Under the pieces are notes generated by a model. It saw only the letters and a list, made by a program, of their open reading frames with translations, was not told where the DNA came from and did no database searches. Positions 26,475 to 35,495 of a stretch of 64,000 nucleotides of DNA are shown here, in pieces; within the stretch, counting starts at the first letter, position 1; every line of letters starts with the position of its first letter. The position numbers and the translations under genes are program-made. Origin of the DNA: an uncultured Polaribacter sp. (GTDB lineage: Bacteria > Bacteroidota > Bacteroidia > Flavobacteriales > Flavobacteriaceae); NCBI RefSeq assembly GCF_947503875.1, contig NZ_CANNFH010000001.1, positions 124,001 through 188,000 on the forward strand. The letters are read 5' to 3'.

Positions 26475-26482
26475 TATTTTTG
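26475..26482 (+). promoter_or_regulatory. Candidate -7 element for the nqr operon
   Basis: TATTTTTG matches TAnnTTTG 38 bases upstream of the nqrA ATG, preceded by a very AT-rich stretch. There is no clear TTG at -33. This is the only consensus-like box in the 205-bp gap that faces nqrA. Confidence 0.45.
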
Positions 26483-26520
26483 CATCGATTTTTTTAGTTA
26501 ACTAAATATTCCAATTTACT

Positions 26521-27870
26521 ATGTCAAAAGACATTCGTATTAAAAAAGGCTTAGATATTAAGCTTGTTGGCGTTGCAGAAAAAACCACTACTGCTATTTC
26601 TCAAAGTAGTGTTTATGCAGTTAAGCCAGAAGACTTTCACGGAATAATACCCAAACTTATTGCAAAAGAAGGCGCAGAAGTAAAGGCAGGAGATACTCTT
26701 TTCTATGATAAGAGTAATGAAGCTGTTTTATTTTCGAGTCCTGTTTCTGGAAAAGTAGTAGAGGTAATCCGTGGAGCAAGAAGAAAAGTTTTAGCAGTTA
26801 AAATAGCTGCAGATGCAACACAATCTTATAAAGATTTTGGTACCAAAGATGCAAACAATATGTCTGCAGAAGAGGTTAAAAATCATTTATTAGCATCAGG
26901 TTGTTGGCCATTTGTAAAACAGCGTCCGTTTGATGTTGTTGCTAATCCAGATCAGGCGCCAAAAGCAATTTTTGTGTCTGCTTATGCAAGTGCACCTTTA
27001 GCTGCAGATTTAGATTTTACATTGGCAGGTAAAGAAGAAGAATTACAAGCTGCTGTAACCGCAATTTCTAAGCTAACACAAGGTAAAGTGCACGTTTCTG
27101 TTGGTAAGAATTCAAATTCGCCTTTTGCAAACTTAAAAGATATTCAACTTCATAAAGTTTCTGGGCCACATCCATCAGGAAATGTTGGTACTCAAATTGC
27201 ACAAATAGACCCTATTAACAAAGGAGAGGTTGTTTGGACTTTAAGCGCTCAAGACCTAGTTGTAATTGGAGAAATGTTATTAACAGGAAGGTTGAATTTA
27301 GAAAGAACAGTGGCTTTAACAGGTTCTAAATTTGCTACGCCGCAATATGTAACTGCTATTGCAGGAGCTAACGTTGCAGATTTAGTAAAAGGAAATCTAA
27401 ATAGCGATAATACTAGAGTTATTAGTGGAAACGTACTTTCTGGAACAGAAATTAAAGAAGACGATTTTTTAGGTTATTACGATAATCAAATTACAGCAAT
27501 ACCAGAAGGAGACGATTATGAGTTTTTTGGATGGAATAAGCCTGTTTTTGATAAAGTATCTACTTCTAGAGCACTAACTTTTTCTTGGTTAACACCAAAT
27601 AAAAAGTATGATTTAAATACCAACACAAACGGCGAGCACAGAGCGTTTGTTGTTACTGGTTCTTATGAGCAAGTTTTTCCTTTAGATATTTATCCAATGC
27701 AATTGTTAAAAGCATTTATGTATAAAGATTTAGATGAAATGGAAGCTTTAGGTGGTTATGAAGTAGCACCAGAAGATTTTGCTTTAACAGAATTTATTTG
27801 TGTATCTAAACAACCGCATCAAAAGATTATTAGAGAAGGTTTAGATTTAATGAGAGAAGAATTAGGATAA
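26521..27870 (+). CDS. nqrA: Na+-translocating NADH:quinone reductase subunit A
   Basis: First gene of a complete nqrABCDEF operon encoding the sodium-pumping respiratory NADH dehydrogenase. The 449-residue peripheral subunit opens with DIRIKKGLDIKLVGVAE and shows the RnfC/NqrA barrel-sandwich region VYAVKPEDFHGIIPKL, then KVHVSVGKNSNSPFANL and KVSGPHPSGNVGTQI, all standard for NqrA. It contributes to the quinone-binding side of the complex. Only 12 bp separate it from nqrB. Confidence 0.97.
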   Translation: MSKDIRIKKGLDIKLVGVAEKTTTAISQSSVYAVKPEDFHGIIPKLIAKEGAEVKAGDTLFYDKSNEAVLFSSPVSGKVVEVIRGARRKVLAVKIAADATQSYKDFGTKDANNMSAEEVKNHLLASGCWPFVKQRPFDVVANPDQAPKAIFVSAYASAPLAADLDFTLAGKEEELQAAVTAISKLTQGKVHVSVGKNSNSPFANLKDIQLHKVSGPHPSGNVGTQIAQIDPINKGEVVWTLSAQDLVVIGEMLLTGRLNLERTVALTGSKFATPQYVTAIAGANVADLVKGNLNSDNTRVISGNVLSGTEIKEDDFLGYYDNQITAIPEGDDYEFFGWNKPVFDKVSTSRALTFSWLTPNKKYDLNTNTNGEHRAFVVTGSYEQVFPLDIYPMQLLKAFMYKDLDEMEALGGYEVAPEDFALTEFICVSKQPHQKIIREGLDLMREELG

Positions 27871-27882
27871 GATTATACTATT

Positions 27883-29082
27883 ATGAGCTTAAAACAAAAC
27901 TTACATAATTTAAAAGAAAAGTATAAAGGTAAAAAAATGGCACCTGCATTTAATGCAATCCATACCTTTTTATATTTGCCAAATGAAGTAACTCATGGAG
28001 GTACTCACATTAAAGCAGCAGACGATTTAAAACGTACTATGAATACTGTAATTACGGCATTAATACCGTGTTTACTTTTTGGTATGTTTAATGCGGGTTA
28101 TCAACATTATGCAGCTATAGACCCATCTTTAAGAACAGATGTTTTAGCTAACTTTTTTACGTTTGATAACTTGTGGATAGGAATTATTAAAGTATTACCA
28201 TTAGTTATTGTTTCTTACGGTGCTGGTCTTATTGTAGAATTTATTTTTGCAGTTATTAAAGGGCATGAAGTGGAAGAAGGATATTTAGTAACAGGTATGT
28301 TAGTACCTTTAATTGTTCCTATTGATACACCTTTATGGATGTTAGCAGTAGCAGTGGTTTTTGGTGTTGTAATTGGAAAAGAAGTTTTTGGTGGGACAGG
28401 AATGAATATTCTAAACCCAGCATTAACTATTAGAGCATTCTTATTTTTTGCATATCCAACTTGGATGTCTGGAGATAAAGTTTGGGTATATGAAGCAACA
28501 GAAAGAGCAGGAACTGCAGATGCAATATCAGGAGAAACGATTTTAGGTAGTTATGCACAAAATTCAGAAGTTATTTATTCGAATTGGGATAAGTTTATGG
28601 GCTTTATACCAGGTTCTGTAGGAGAAACTTCAACATTATTGATATTATTAGGAGCAGCTTTTTTAATTTTTACAAAAATTGGAAGTTGGAGAATAATAGT
28701 ATCTACATTTGTAGGCGCTGCAGTAATGGGCTTAATTTTTAATGCTGTTGTTAGTGCAGATGTAATTACAGAATCTAGTAAATTTTATGGTTTAATGAAT
28801 ACGCCTTTTTGGGAACACTTAATGATTGGTGGTTTGGCGTTTGGTGCTGTATTTATGGCAACAGATCCTGTAACAGGTTCTCAAACAAATAAAGGAAAGT
28901 GGATTTATGGTTTCCTTATTGGTTTTTTATCAATAATGATTCGTGTATTTAATCCAGCATATCCAGAAGGAGTTTTCTTAGCAATATTATTAATGAATGT
29001 TTTTGCACCAACAATAGATCACTATGTTGTGCAAGGAAACGTTAAGAGAAGAATGAAACGTTTAAAAGCTAAAACAGCATAA
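27883..29082 (+). CDS. nqrB: Na+-translocating NADH:quinone reductase subunit B
   Basis: Main membrane subunit (399 residues, about ten transmembrane helices), which carries a covalently linked FMN on threonine and forms part of the sodium path. The conserved MNTVITALIPCLLFGMFNAGYQ, VFGGTGMNILNPALTIRAFLFF and TDPVTGSQTNKGKW segments are visible. The stretch where the ApbE-flavinylated threonine is expected reads DAISGET (Thr219), not the usual D-x-x-S-G-A-T; this is worth checking. It is 12 bp after nqrA and 2 bp before nqrC. Confidence 0.96.
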   Translation: MSLKQNLHNLKEKYKGKKMAPAFNAIHTFLYLPNEVTHGGTHIKAADDLKRTMNTVITALIPCLLFGMFNAGYQHYAAIDPSLRTDVLANFFTFDNLWIGIIKVLPLVIVSYGAGLIVEFIFAVIKGHEVEEGYLVTGMLVPLIVPIDTPLWMLAVAVVFGVVIGKEVFGGTGMNILNPALTIRAFLFFAYPTWMSGDKVWVYEATERAGTADAISGETILGSYAQNSEVIYSNWDKFMGFIPGSVGETSTLLILLGAAFLIFTKIGSWRIIVSTFVGAAVMGLIFNAVVSADVITESSKFYGLMNTPFWEHLMIGGLAFGAVFMATDPVTGSQTNKGKWIYGFLIGFLSIMIRVFNPAYPEGVFLAILLMNVFAPTIDHYVVQGNVKRRMKRLKAKTA

Positions 29083-29084
29083 TT

Positions 29085-29873
29085 ATGGCAAATACAGATA
29101 AAAATTCGTATACGGTAATATTCGCTACTGTAATGGTAATCGTAGTTGGTTCATTATTGGCGTTTACTGCGGCTTCCTTAAAGCCAAATATTAAGGAAAA
29201 CGAAAGAATGGAAAAGCAGCAAAATATTTTGTATGCTATGGGAATTAACGAAAATGAAGAAGGAAGTATCAATTTTATCTCAGAAGATAAAGTTGCTGAA
29301 GTTTTTTCTACAGGTGTTACAGAACAAATTGTTTTAGAATATAAAGACGGCGCAATTGTTAAAGAAATGAGTCGTGACGAGTTTATGAAGGCCAATAGTA
29401 TTGAGCCTTATTTAATTGATGTTAAAAAACAACAAACCAGAGCTAAAGAAGGCAAGTCTCGTTTTTTACCTTTATTTAAAGGTATGCAAGACAATAAAAT
29501 TGTTTATGTAGCGCCAATTAGAGGTGTTGGTCTTTGGGACGCAATTTGGGGTTATGTTGCTTTAGATAAAGATATGGTAGTAAGAGGTGCTTATTTTGAT
29601 CATAAAGGAGAAACTCCTGGTTTGGGTGCAAATATTAAACAGCGTTATTTTATGGATGATTTTTATGGTGAAAAATTACTAACAGATGCAGGTGTTTTTA
29701 AAGGCATAACTGTAGCAAAAGGAAATAATGATCCTACTAACGAAATTAAAGATGATTACGAAGTTGATGCTTTAACGGGTGCAACTATTACAGGTGATGG
29801 TGTATCTGCAATGATTAAAAAAGACTTGAAGTTATACTTACCTTATTTCCAGAACTTAAAAAATAAATCGTAA
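29085..29873 (+). CDS. nqrC: Na+-translocating NADH:quinone reductase subunit C
   Basis: 262-residue subunit with one N-terminal transmembrane helix (about 9-30) and a periplasmic FMN-binding domain. The FMN is attached by phosphoester to the threonine of DALTGATITG (Thr234), the canonical ApbE-modified motif. GLWDAIWGYVALDKDMVV and HKGETPGLGANI are also family hallmarks. nqrB ends 2 bp upstream and nqrD begins 1 bp downstream. The flavin transferase ApbE required for maturation is not encoded in this window. Confidence 0.97.
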   Translation: MANTDKNSYTVIFATVMVIVVGSLLAFTAASLKPNIKENERMEKQQNILYAMGINENEEGSINFISEDKVAEVFSTGVTEQIVLEYKDGAIVKEMSRDEFMKANSIEPYLIDVKKQQTRAKEGKSRFLPLFKGMQDNKIVYVAPIRGVGLWDAIWGYVALDKDMVVRGAYFDHKGETPGLGANIKQRYFMDDFYGEKLLTDAGVFKGITVAKGNNDPTNEIKDDYEVDALTGATITGDGVSAMIKKDLKLYLPYFQNLKNKS

Positions 29874-29874
29874 A

Positions 29875-30522
29875 ATGGCATTATTATCAAAAAAAGATAC
29901 CAAGTTAATTACAGATCCTTTAACGGATAACAATCCAATTACTATTCAGGTTTTAGGTATATGTTCTGCGTTAGCAATTACTGCAGAGTTAAAAGCTTCT
30001 ATAGTAATGAGTATTGCAGTAATATTTGTAATGGGCTTTGGAAACGTGGTTATCTCATTAATGAGAAACGTTATTCCTTCTAAAATTAGAATTATTGTGC
30101 AGCTTATTGTAGTTGCCTCATTAGTAATTATTGTAGATCAAGTTTTAAAAGCATTTGCTTATCCGCTTAGTAAAACATTAGGTGCCTTTGTAGGTTTAAT
30201 TATTACCAACTGTATTATTATGGGACGTTTTGAAGCTTTTGCATTAGCAAATAAGCCTTGGCGTTCTTTCTTAGATGGTATTGGAAATGCCTTAGGATAT
30301 GGAGTAATACTAATTATTGTTGGTTTTTTTAGAGAACTTTTAGGAGCTGGTACTTTATTAGGATACCAGGTTTTGGGAGATCCTATTACTAAGACAGGTT
30401 TATACGCAATAGGTTATGAGAATAACGGATTTATGTTATTATCACCTATGGCTTTAATAGTGGTTGGCCTTATCATTTGGGTGCAACGTAGTAGAAACCC
30501 TGCGTTAGTAGAAGAAAATTAA
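29875..30522 (+). CDS. nqrD: Na+-translocating NADH:quinone reductase subunit D
   Basis: A 215-residue integral membrane subunit with six predicted helices; with NqrE it forms a pseudo-symmetric pair that binds an intramembrane iron-sulfur centre. TDNNPITIQVLGICSALAIT near the N-terminus, TNCIIMGRFEAFALAN with its conserved Cys, and GFFRELLGAGTLLG are typical. It lies directly after nqrC; a 75-bp gap then separates it from nqrE, the largest gap inside this operon, with no terminator visible in it. Confidence 0.97.
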   Translation: MALLSKKDTKLITDPLTDNNPITIQVLGICSALAITAELKASIVMSIAVIFVMGFGNVVISLMRNVIPSKIRIIVQLIVVASLVIIVDQVLKAFAYPLSKTLGAFVGLIITNCIIMGRFEAFALANKPWRSFLDGIGNALGYGVILIIVGFFRELLGAGTLLGYQVLGDPITKTGLYAIGYENNGFMLLSPMALIVVGLIIWVQRSRNPALVEEN

Positions 30523-30597
30523 ATAATAGCAACTTGTTTAAATGTAGTAATGATTTAGTTCATCATTCATTTAAATAAATATCAGAAAATATAAATT

Positions 30598-31320
30598 ATG
30601 GAACATTTAGAATTATTTTTTAAATCAGTTTTTATTGATAACATGGTATTTGCAACATTTTTAGGAATGTGTTCTTACTTGGCAGTATCAAAAAAAGTAA
30701 CTACGGCTGTAGGACTTGGTGTAGCTGTTATTTTTGTATTAGCAATTACTGTACCTTTAAATTGGTTATTAGACCAGTATTTATTACAACCAGGTGCATT
30801 AAAGTGGTTAGGTAAAGAGTATATAGATTACGATTTAAGTTTCTTATCTTTTATTATGTTTATTGCAACCATTGCAACAATGGTACAATTGGTAGAAATA
30901 ATTGTTGAAAAATTTTCACCATCATTATACAATTCTTTAGGTATATTTCTACCATTAATTGCTGTAAACTGTGCTATTTTAGGTGGTAGTTTATTTATGC
31001 AATCTCGTGAAATAGCATCCTTAGGTTTGGCATTTAATTATGGTATATCATCAGGAATTGGTTGGTTTTTAGCCATTTTAGCAATTGCAGCAATTAGAGA
31101 GAAAATTAGATACTCAAGTGTTCCTCCAGCTTTAAGAGGTTTAGGAATTACTTTTATTATTACAGGTCTTATGGGCATTGGTTTCTTAAGCTTTGGTGGT
31201 ATGTTAACTGGTGGAGATGAAGAGGAAAAGCCAGCAACAAAAACAGAAGCTGTTATCAAGAAAGAAGATTTGAAGGAAGACAAGAAAGAAATAGCAAAAA
31301 ACACGAAAACGATACAATAA
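30598..31320 (+). CDS. nqrE: Na+-translocating NADH:quinone reductase subunit E, with extra charged tail
   Basis: Membrane subunit paired with NqrD. The core (about 1-203) is the standard six-helix protein, with [31 protein letters not shown] (conserved Cys) and [21 protein letters not shown]. At 240 residues it is about 40 longer than usual: after the last helix a Lys/Glu-rich tail follows, beginning [19 protein letters not shown]. The tail is low-complexity and probably disordered. Its stop is separated from the nqrF ATG by one base. Confidence 0.96.
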   Translation: MEHLELFFKSVFIDNMVFATFLGMCSYLAVSKKVTTAVGLGVAVIFVLAITVPLNWLLDQYLLQPGALKWLGKEYIDYDLSFLSFIMFIATIATMVQLVEIIVEKFSPSLYNSLGIFLPLIAVNCAILGGSLFMQSREIASLGLAFNYGISSGIGWFLAILAIAAIREKIRYSSVPPALRGLGITFIITGLMGIGFLSFGGMLTGGDEEEKPATKTEAVIKKEDLKEDKKEIAKNTKTIQ

Positions 31321-31321
31321 T

Positions 31322-32632
31322 ATGATTTTAGCAGCAGGTACTACAGGAACTGTTATTGCAACAGTGGTCGCATTTTTAATAATCGCTTTATTGCTAATAA
31401 CTTTGTTATTAGTTGTAAAACAGAAATTATCTCCATCTGGTCCTGTAAAGATCATGATTAATGGAGAAAGAGAAATAGAAGTTGCCTCTGGTGATTCGCT
31501 ATTAACTACATTAGGAAGTAACAAAATATTTTTGCCATCTGCTTGTGGTGGAGGTGGAACTTGTATTCAATGTGAATGCCACGTTACAGAAGGTGGAGGA
31601 GAAGCTTTACCAACAGAAGTGCCACACTTTTCTAGAAAAGAGTTAAAAGATGGGGCACGTTTAGCATGTCAGGTTAAAGTGAAGCAAGATATGAATATTT
31701 CTATTCCAGAAGAAGTTTTTGGAATTAAGAAATGGGATGCAGTTGTAGTTAGAAACTACAATGTGGCCTCTTTTATTAAAGAATTTGTGGTAGAAATACC
31801 AGAAGATATGGGTTATAAAGCAGGAGGTTATATTCAAATTGAAATACCACCTTGTGAAGTTAAGTTTGCAGACATGGATATTACTGCGCACCCAGAAGAG
31901 CATGATACAGCAGACAAATTTGAAGGAGAATGGGATAAGTTTAACTTAAGACCATTGGTAATGAAAAATACAGAAACTGTAGAAAGAGCATATTCTATGG
32001 CTTCTTACCCAGCAGAAGGTAGAGAAATTATGTTAAATGTACGTATTGCAACACCTCCTTTTGATAGAGCTAAAGGTGGCTGGATGGATGTAAATCCTGG
32101 AGTTGCATCTTCTTATATTTTCAATTTGAAAAAAGGAGACAAGTGTGTTATTTCTGGTCCTTATGGAGAATTCTTTATCAACGAATCTGAAGCAGAAATG
32201 CTTTATGTTGGTGGTGGAGCTGGTATGGCTCCAATGCGTTCTCATTTATACCAATTATTTAGAACTATTAAAACTGGTAGAAAAGTAACGTATTGGTATG
32301 GTGGTCGTTCAAAAGCAGAGTTATTTTATATAGATCACTTTAGAGCATTAGAAAAAGATTTCCCTAACTTTAAATTTTATTTAGCTTTATCTGAGCCTTT
32401 AGAAGCAGACAATTGGAAAGTTAAAAAAGATATTAATGATGAAGCAGGAGATGGTTTTGTTGGATTTATACATAATTGTGTAATCGAAAACTATTTAAAT
32501 CATCATGAAGCTCCAGAAGATATTGAATTGTATTTCTGTGGACCACCATTAATGAACCAAGCTGTTCAGAAAATGGGAGAAGATTTTGGTATTGCAGATG
32601 AAAATATCCGTTTTGATGACTTTGGAGGATAG
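31322..32632 (+). CDS. nqrF: Na+-translocating NADH:quinone reductase subunit F
   Basis: NADH-oxidising subunit (436 residues). One N-terminal transmembrane helix (about 9-29) is followed by a 2Fe-2S ferredoxin domain with ligands in [16 protein letters not shown] and LACQVKV, then a ferredoxin-reductase-type domain: the FAD-binding RAYSMASYP, and the NADH-binding [14 protein letters not shown] and [11 protein letters not shown], ending in the aromatic-rich FDDFGG. It closes the operon and is followed by a strong terminator. Confidence 0.98.
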   Translation: MILAAGTTGTVIATVVAFLIIALLLITLLLVVKQKLSPSGPVKIMINGEREIEVASGDSLLTTLGSNKIFLPSACGGGGTCIQCECHVTEGGGEALPTEVPHFSRKELKDGARLACQVKVKQDMNISIPEEVFGIKKWDAVVVRNYNVASFIKEFVVEIPEDMGYKAGGYIQIEIPPCEVKFADMDITAHPEEHDTADKFEGEWDKFNLRPLVMKNTETVERAYSMASYPAEGREIMLNVRIATPPFDRAKGGWMDVNPGVASSYIFNLKKGDKCVISGPYGEFFINESEAEMLYVGGGAGMAPMRSHLYQLFRTIKTGRKVTYWYGGRSKAELFYIDHFRALEKDFPNFKFYLALSEPLEADNWKVKKDINDEAGDGFVGFIHNCVIENYLNHHEAPEDIELYFCGPPLMNQAVQKMGEDFGIADENIRFDDFGG

Positions 32633-32660
32633 ACTTTAAAGTGTTAATACATTAGAAATT

Positions 32661-32694
32661 AAAAAGGCCAATACATTTTTGTATTGGCCTTTTT
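32661..32694. terminator. Bidirectional intrinsic terminator after nqrF
   Basis: Perfect 15-bp arms AAAAAGGCCAATACA (32661-32675) and TGTATTGGCCTTTTT (32680-32694) around a TTTT loop, ending nqrF on the plus strand and the small convergent gene on the minus strand. Confidence 0.92.
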
Positions 32695-32722
32695 AATAGG
32701 TTTAAGTATGTTCTTTTACACT

Positions 32723-33187
32723 TTAGTTGGTTAAAACGGTTTCTAAATGATATACTGGAGATCCGTTTTCACGCTCAAACAGCTTAGAATAATCCATTAC
32801 GTTTGGCAAATTATCTAGTTTACATAAATAACTAATTACAGCGCATAAACCGTTAAATAATGTTTCGTCAGAACTACCGTTTATAGGTTTTTTATTATAA
32901 TGGCATAATGGCGTTTTAAAGCCACAAGCCTCTAAAAATATTTTCTCTATTTCTAAAATTTCTAATGGGGTATATCCATTAAATTTTCTGCCTAGATTTT
33001 GATGAACACGACCAACATAGCTTAATTTAAGAGAACCATGATCGTTAGAAAGATGTTTCCAACTATCTAAGTTGTCTAAGATATTGCCAACTGCACAAGC
33101 CGTGCAATCTTCTGGGTTTAGTTTCTTATTATGAAAAGCGTTGTATAGTTTAATAAGCGCTTGTTCTAATCTATATGGAGTATTCAT
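32723..33187 (-). CDS. Small NQR-linked protein of unknown function
   Basis: A 154-residue cytosolic protein found convergent to nqrF. Databases often carry such flavobacterial proteins under the name NQR subunit F, but it has none of NqrF's ferredoxin, FAD or NADH motifs, so that name looks like a neighbour-derived error. Visible features are a CxxC in EDCTACAVGN (near residue 23), further cysteines in EACGFKTPLCHY and NGLCAVISYLCKL, and no membrane segment. The clustered cysteines could bind metal; this is inference. It has its own start after a 118-bp gap from a divergent hydrolase gene. Confidence 0.7.
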   Translation of the reverse strand: MNTPYRLEQALIKLYNAFHNKKLNPEDCTACAVGNILDNLDSWKHLSNDHGSLKLSYVGRVHQNLGRKFNGYTPLEILEIEKIFLEACGFKTPLCHYNKKPINGSSDETLFNGLCAVISYLCKLDNLPNVMDYSKLFERENGSPVYHLETVLTN

Positions 33188-33305
33188 ATTTGAAATTTTT
33201 ACTTTTTAAAAATAATAATTAATGCAATATCAAACAAATGAGTAAATGTTAATTTTATTATCTAGATGCTATAAAAATTAATAGATTTACTAACCACAAT
33301 ATTAT

Positions 33306-34094
33306 ATGTTATACGCTTTAAGTTTTTTTTTGATAATTCTTGTGTCTATAATCCTACTTTATATTGGGCAAGAGCATCTTATTTTTTTAAACAGAGCTAA
33401 ATTAGATAAGAACTATAAATACTCATTTAAATATAATTTTGAAGAATTGTTTCTACAAACGGCGCCAAATACTATTATTAATGCACTTCATTTTAAACAT
33501 AAAGAGCCTAAAGGCGTTATTTTATTTTTTCATGGAAATGAAGGGAATTTGAAAAAATGGGGTAATAAAGTTTCTTTTTTAATGAAATACAATTATGATG
33601 TTTTAGTGTATGATTATAGAAAGTATGGCAAGAGTACAGGTGTTTTTAATGAAGAAGGCATGTACACAGATGCGCTTAAGGTATATGATTATTTAAAAAA
33701 CACCTATTTAGAGAGTGAAATTGTACTTTATGGGTTTTCTATGGGAACTACTTTTGCGACAAGAGTAGCTGCAAAAAATAAGCCTAAAGAACTAATTTTA
33801 GAAGCTCCGTTTTATAGTTTGAGTAATGCAGTGCAATACAAGTTTAAATTAAAACCTTACAGCTTATTAAAATATAAATTTAACACTTTTTTATATCTTC
33901 CAGATGTTATTTGCCCTGTGAGCTTATTTCATGGTATTTTAGATAAAACTACTGCCTTTAAAGATTCTAAAGCATTATACCAATTAACCAATTCAGAAAA
34001 TAAAACACTTTTAATTATAGAGCAAGGTACGCACCATAATTTAAAAGAATTTAAAACGTACAAAGAGAAATTAGAAGAAATATTATTGAGATAG
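33306..34094 (+). CDS. Membrane-anchored alpha/beta hydrolase
   Basis: 262-residue serine hydrolase. One N-terminal hydrophobic helix (about 2-21) suggests anchoring; the catalytic fold follows with the oxyanion-turn HGNEGN, the nucleophile elbow GFSMG, the acid region HGILDKTT and the final His in GTHHNL. It resembles the BEM46/lysophospholipase-like group, but no substrate can be deduced. It begins after a gap divergent from the NQR-linked gene and is followed by a retropepsin-like protein 50 bp later. Confidence 0.82.
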   Translation: MLYALSFFLIILVSIILLYIGQEHLIFLNRAKLDKNYKYSFKYNFEELFLQTAPNTIINALHFKHKEPKGVILFFHGNEGNLKKWGNKVSFLMKYNYDVLVYDYRKYGKSTGVFNEEGMYTDALKVYDYLKNTYLESEIVLYGFSMGTTFATRVAAKNKPKELILEAPFYSLSNAVQYKFKLKPYSLLKYKFNTFLYLPDVICPVSLFHGILDKTTAFKDSKALYQLTNSENKTLLIIEQGTHHNLKEFKTYKEKLEEILLR

Positions 34095-34144
34095 TTTAGG
34101 ATGCATTTTTTAAATTGTATTTTTGATGTATAGAATCTGTATTT

Positions 34145-34618
34145 ATGAAAAGGTTAAAAAAAATCTTAAAAAAGCAAAAGTTTAAGCAAATAAAGTTAAA
34201 GAAAATTGCTACCAATCATTTAGAGTTAAAAGCTAAAATAAATGGAGTTAAAGGGCGCTTTATTTTAGATACTGGTGCCTCTAATTCGTGCGTAGGTTTA
34301 AATGCAATAGCACATTTTAATCTATTAGCCAAAGAAAGCGAAACTAAAGCAGCAGGTGCAGGAGCAACAGATATGGAAACCCAAATTTCTGAAAACAATA
34401 GTTTACAAATAGATAAGTGGAAAATTAAAGATTTTAATTTGGTATTGTTTGACTTGTCACATGTAAATACAGCACTAGAAAATCATAATGCCAAAAAGGT
34501 AGATGGTATTATTGGTGCAGATATATTGGAAAGAGGAAAAGCCATTATAGATTATAATAAAAATGTATTATTCCTGCGAAAAGCGAAAAAAGATTATAAG
34601 TTGAAAATTAATTTTTAA
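34145..34618 (+). CDS. Retropepsin-like aspartic protease domain protein
   Basis: A 157-residue protein of clan AA. After a very basic N-terminus (KRLKKILKKQKFKQIKLKK) comes the active-site FILDTGASNSCVG with the catalytic Asp-Thr-Gly, and later the second conserved region VDGIIGADILERGKAIIDY. A single domain implies the active protease is a homodimer, as in retropepsins. There is no signal peptide, so the site is cytosolic, perhaps membrane- or nucleic-acid-associated through the basic head (inference). The physiological substrate is unknown. Confidence 0.8.
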   Translation: MKRLKKILKKQKFKQIKLKKIATNHLELKAKINGVKGRFILDTGASNSCVGLNAIAHFNLLAKESETKAAGAGATDMETQISENNSLQIDKWKIKDFNLVLFDLSHVNTALENHNAKKVDGIIGADILERGKAIIDYNKNVLFLRKAKKDYKLKINF

Positions 34619-34659
34619 TTGATTTTAAGTAAATAGTATATAATTTAAAACGAAAAAAT

Positions 34660-35112
34660 ATGAGTTTGCAAAAGCAAGTAATGGATAAAATGAAAGAGGC
34701 AATGAAGGCAAAAGATACAGTTGCCTTACAAGCTTTAAGAGCTGTAAAATCTGCCTTTTTATTAGCTAAAACAGAAACAGGCATACAAACAGAATTAACA
34801 GAAGAACAGGAAATAAAAATTATTCAAAAACAAGTAAAGCAAAGAAAAGACAGTGCTGCTATTTTTGTAAAACAAGGTAGAGAAGATTTAGCCGAGCCAG
34901 AATTGGCAGAACTTGCTATTTTAGAACAATTTTTACCAGAATCTCTTTCTGAGGAAGCCATTGAAAAAGTAGTTGTTGCTACTATTGCAAAATCTGGTGC
35001 AGAAGGTATGAAGGATATGGGTAAAGTAATGGGTATGGTGTCAAAAGAGCTAGCTGGTCAGGCAGATGGTAAAACCATTTCTACATTAGTAAAAAAGCAT
35101 TTGTCAAATTAA
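34660..35112 (+). CDS. GatB/YqeY domain protein
   Basis: A 150-residue stand-alone YqeY protein, homologous to the C-terminal tRNA-binding tail of GatB. Typical segments are MKAKDTVALQALRAVKSAF, EEQEIKIIQKQVKQRKDSA, LAELAILEQFLPESLSEE and DMGKVMGMVSKELAGQADG. It may act in tRNA recognition, but its role is unproven. A tRNA-Arg gene lies 256 bp downstream on the same strand; I do not read this as functional linkage. Confidence 0.92.
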   Translation: MSLQKQVMDKMKEAMKAKDTVALQALRAVKSAFLLAKTETGIQTELTEEQEIKIIQKQVKQRKDSAAIFVKQGREDLAEPELAELAILEQFLPESLSEEAIEKVVVATIAKSGAEGMKDMGKVMGMVSKELAGQADGKTISTLVKKHLSN

Positions 35113-35175
35113 TTAAAGTGATTTTTGATAAAACTATTGTAGTTTACATTTTTATGCAGTTCAATTTTTTTTGTT

Positions 35176-35214
35176 TGTCATTTCAAACGTAGCGAAGTGT
35201 AGTTGAGAAATCTC
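35176..35214 (-). repeat. Degenerate relative of the tilS 28-bp repeat
   Basis: TGTCATTTCAAACGTAGCG, then a short expansion and GAGAAATCTC. It keeps both ends of the tilS-type repeat but has an enlarged middle. It lies in the 383-bp gap between the YqeY gene and the T9SS giant that also holds tRNA-Arg. Confidence 0.6.
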
Positions 35215-35368
35215 GTATTTAAATTGATTTATCCTTAAAATTGAAATTAGATTAGTTTTAAATATTATAATTGACTTACAAACGGTGTATTTAAGATCGA
35301 ATTCACGTTAATTACGTTTAAAAATTGTTGTCACTTTCTTGATTTTATTTGCCTAATCGTTAAATAAT

Positions 35369-35442
35369 GGCTCCATAGTTCAACTGAATAGAATATCAGA
35401 TTTCGGCTCTGAGGGTTGCAGGTTTGAATCCTGCTGGAGTCA
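35369..35442 (+). tRNA. tRNA-Arg, anticodon TCG
   Basis: A complete cloverleaf fits: acceptor GGCTCCA/TGGAGTC (one G-U pair at 2-71), D stem GTTC/GAAT, anticodon stem TCAGA/TCTGA with loop TTTCGGC (anticodon TCG at loop positions 3-5), five-base variable loop GGGTT, and T arm GCAGG-TTTGAAT-CCTGC. The discriminator is A and CCA is not encoded, as usual in Bacteroidota. A strong terminator follows immediately. It reads CGA-type arginine codons. Confidence 0.93.
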
Positions 35443-35443
35443 C

Positions 35444-35479
35444 AAAAAAAAGCGACCAAATCTTGGTCGCTTTTTTTTT
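35444..35479. terminator. Terminator after tRNA-Arg (bidirectional)
   Basis: AGCGACCAA (35451-35459), ATC loop, TTGGTCGCT (35463-35471), flanked by A7 and T9 runs; it ends the tRNA transcript and, on the minus strand, lies just past the stop of the giant T9SS gene. Confidence 0.92.
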
Positions 35480-35495
35480 ATACTAGAATTTTAAA

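Noticed and set aside
35320..35360. A sigma-A promoter for tRNA-Arg (TTG ... TATTTGCC).
   Set aside because: The -7 word lacks two consensus positions and the spacing to TTG is short; not good enough to list.
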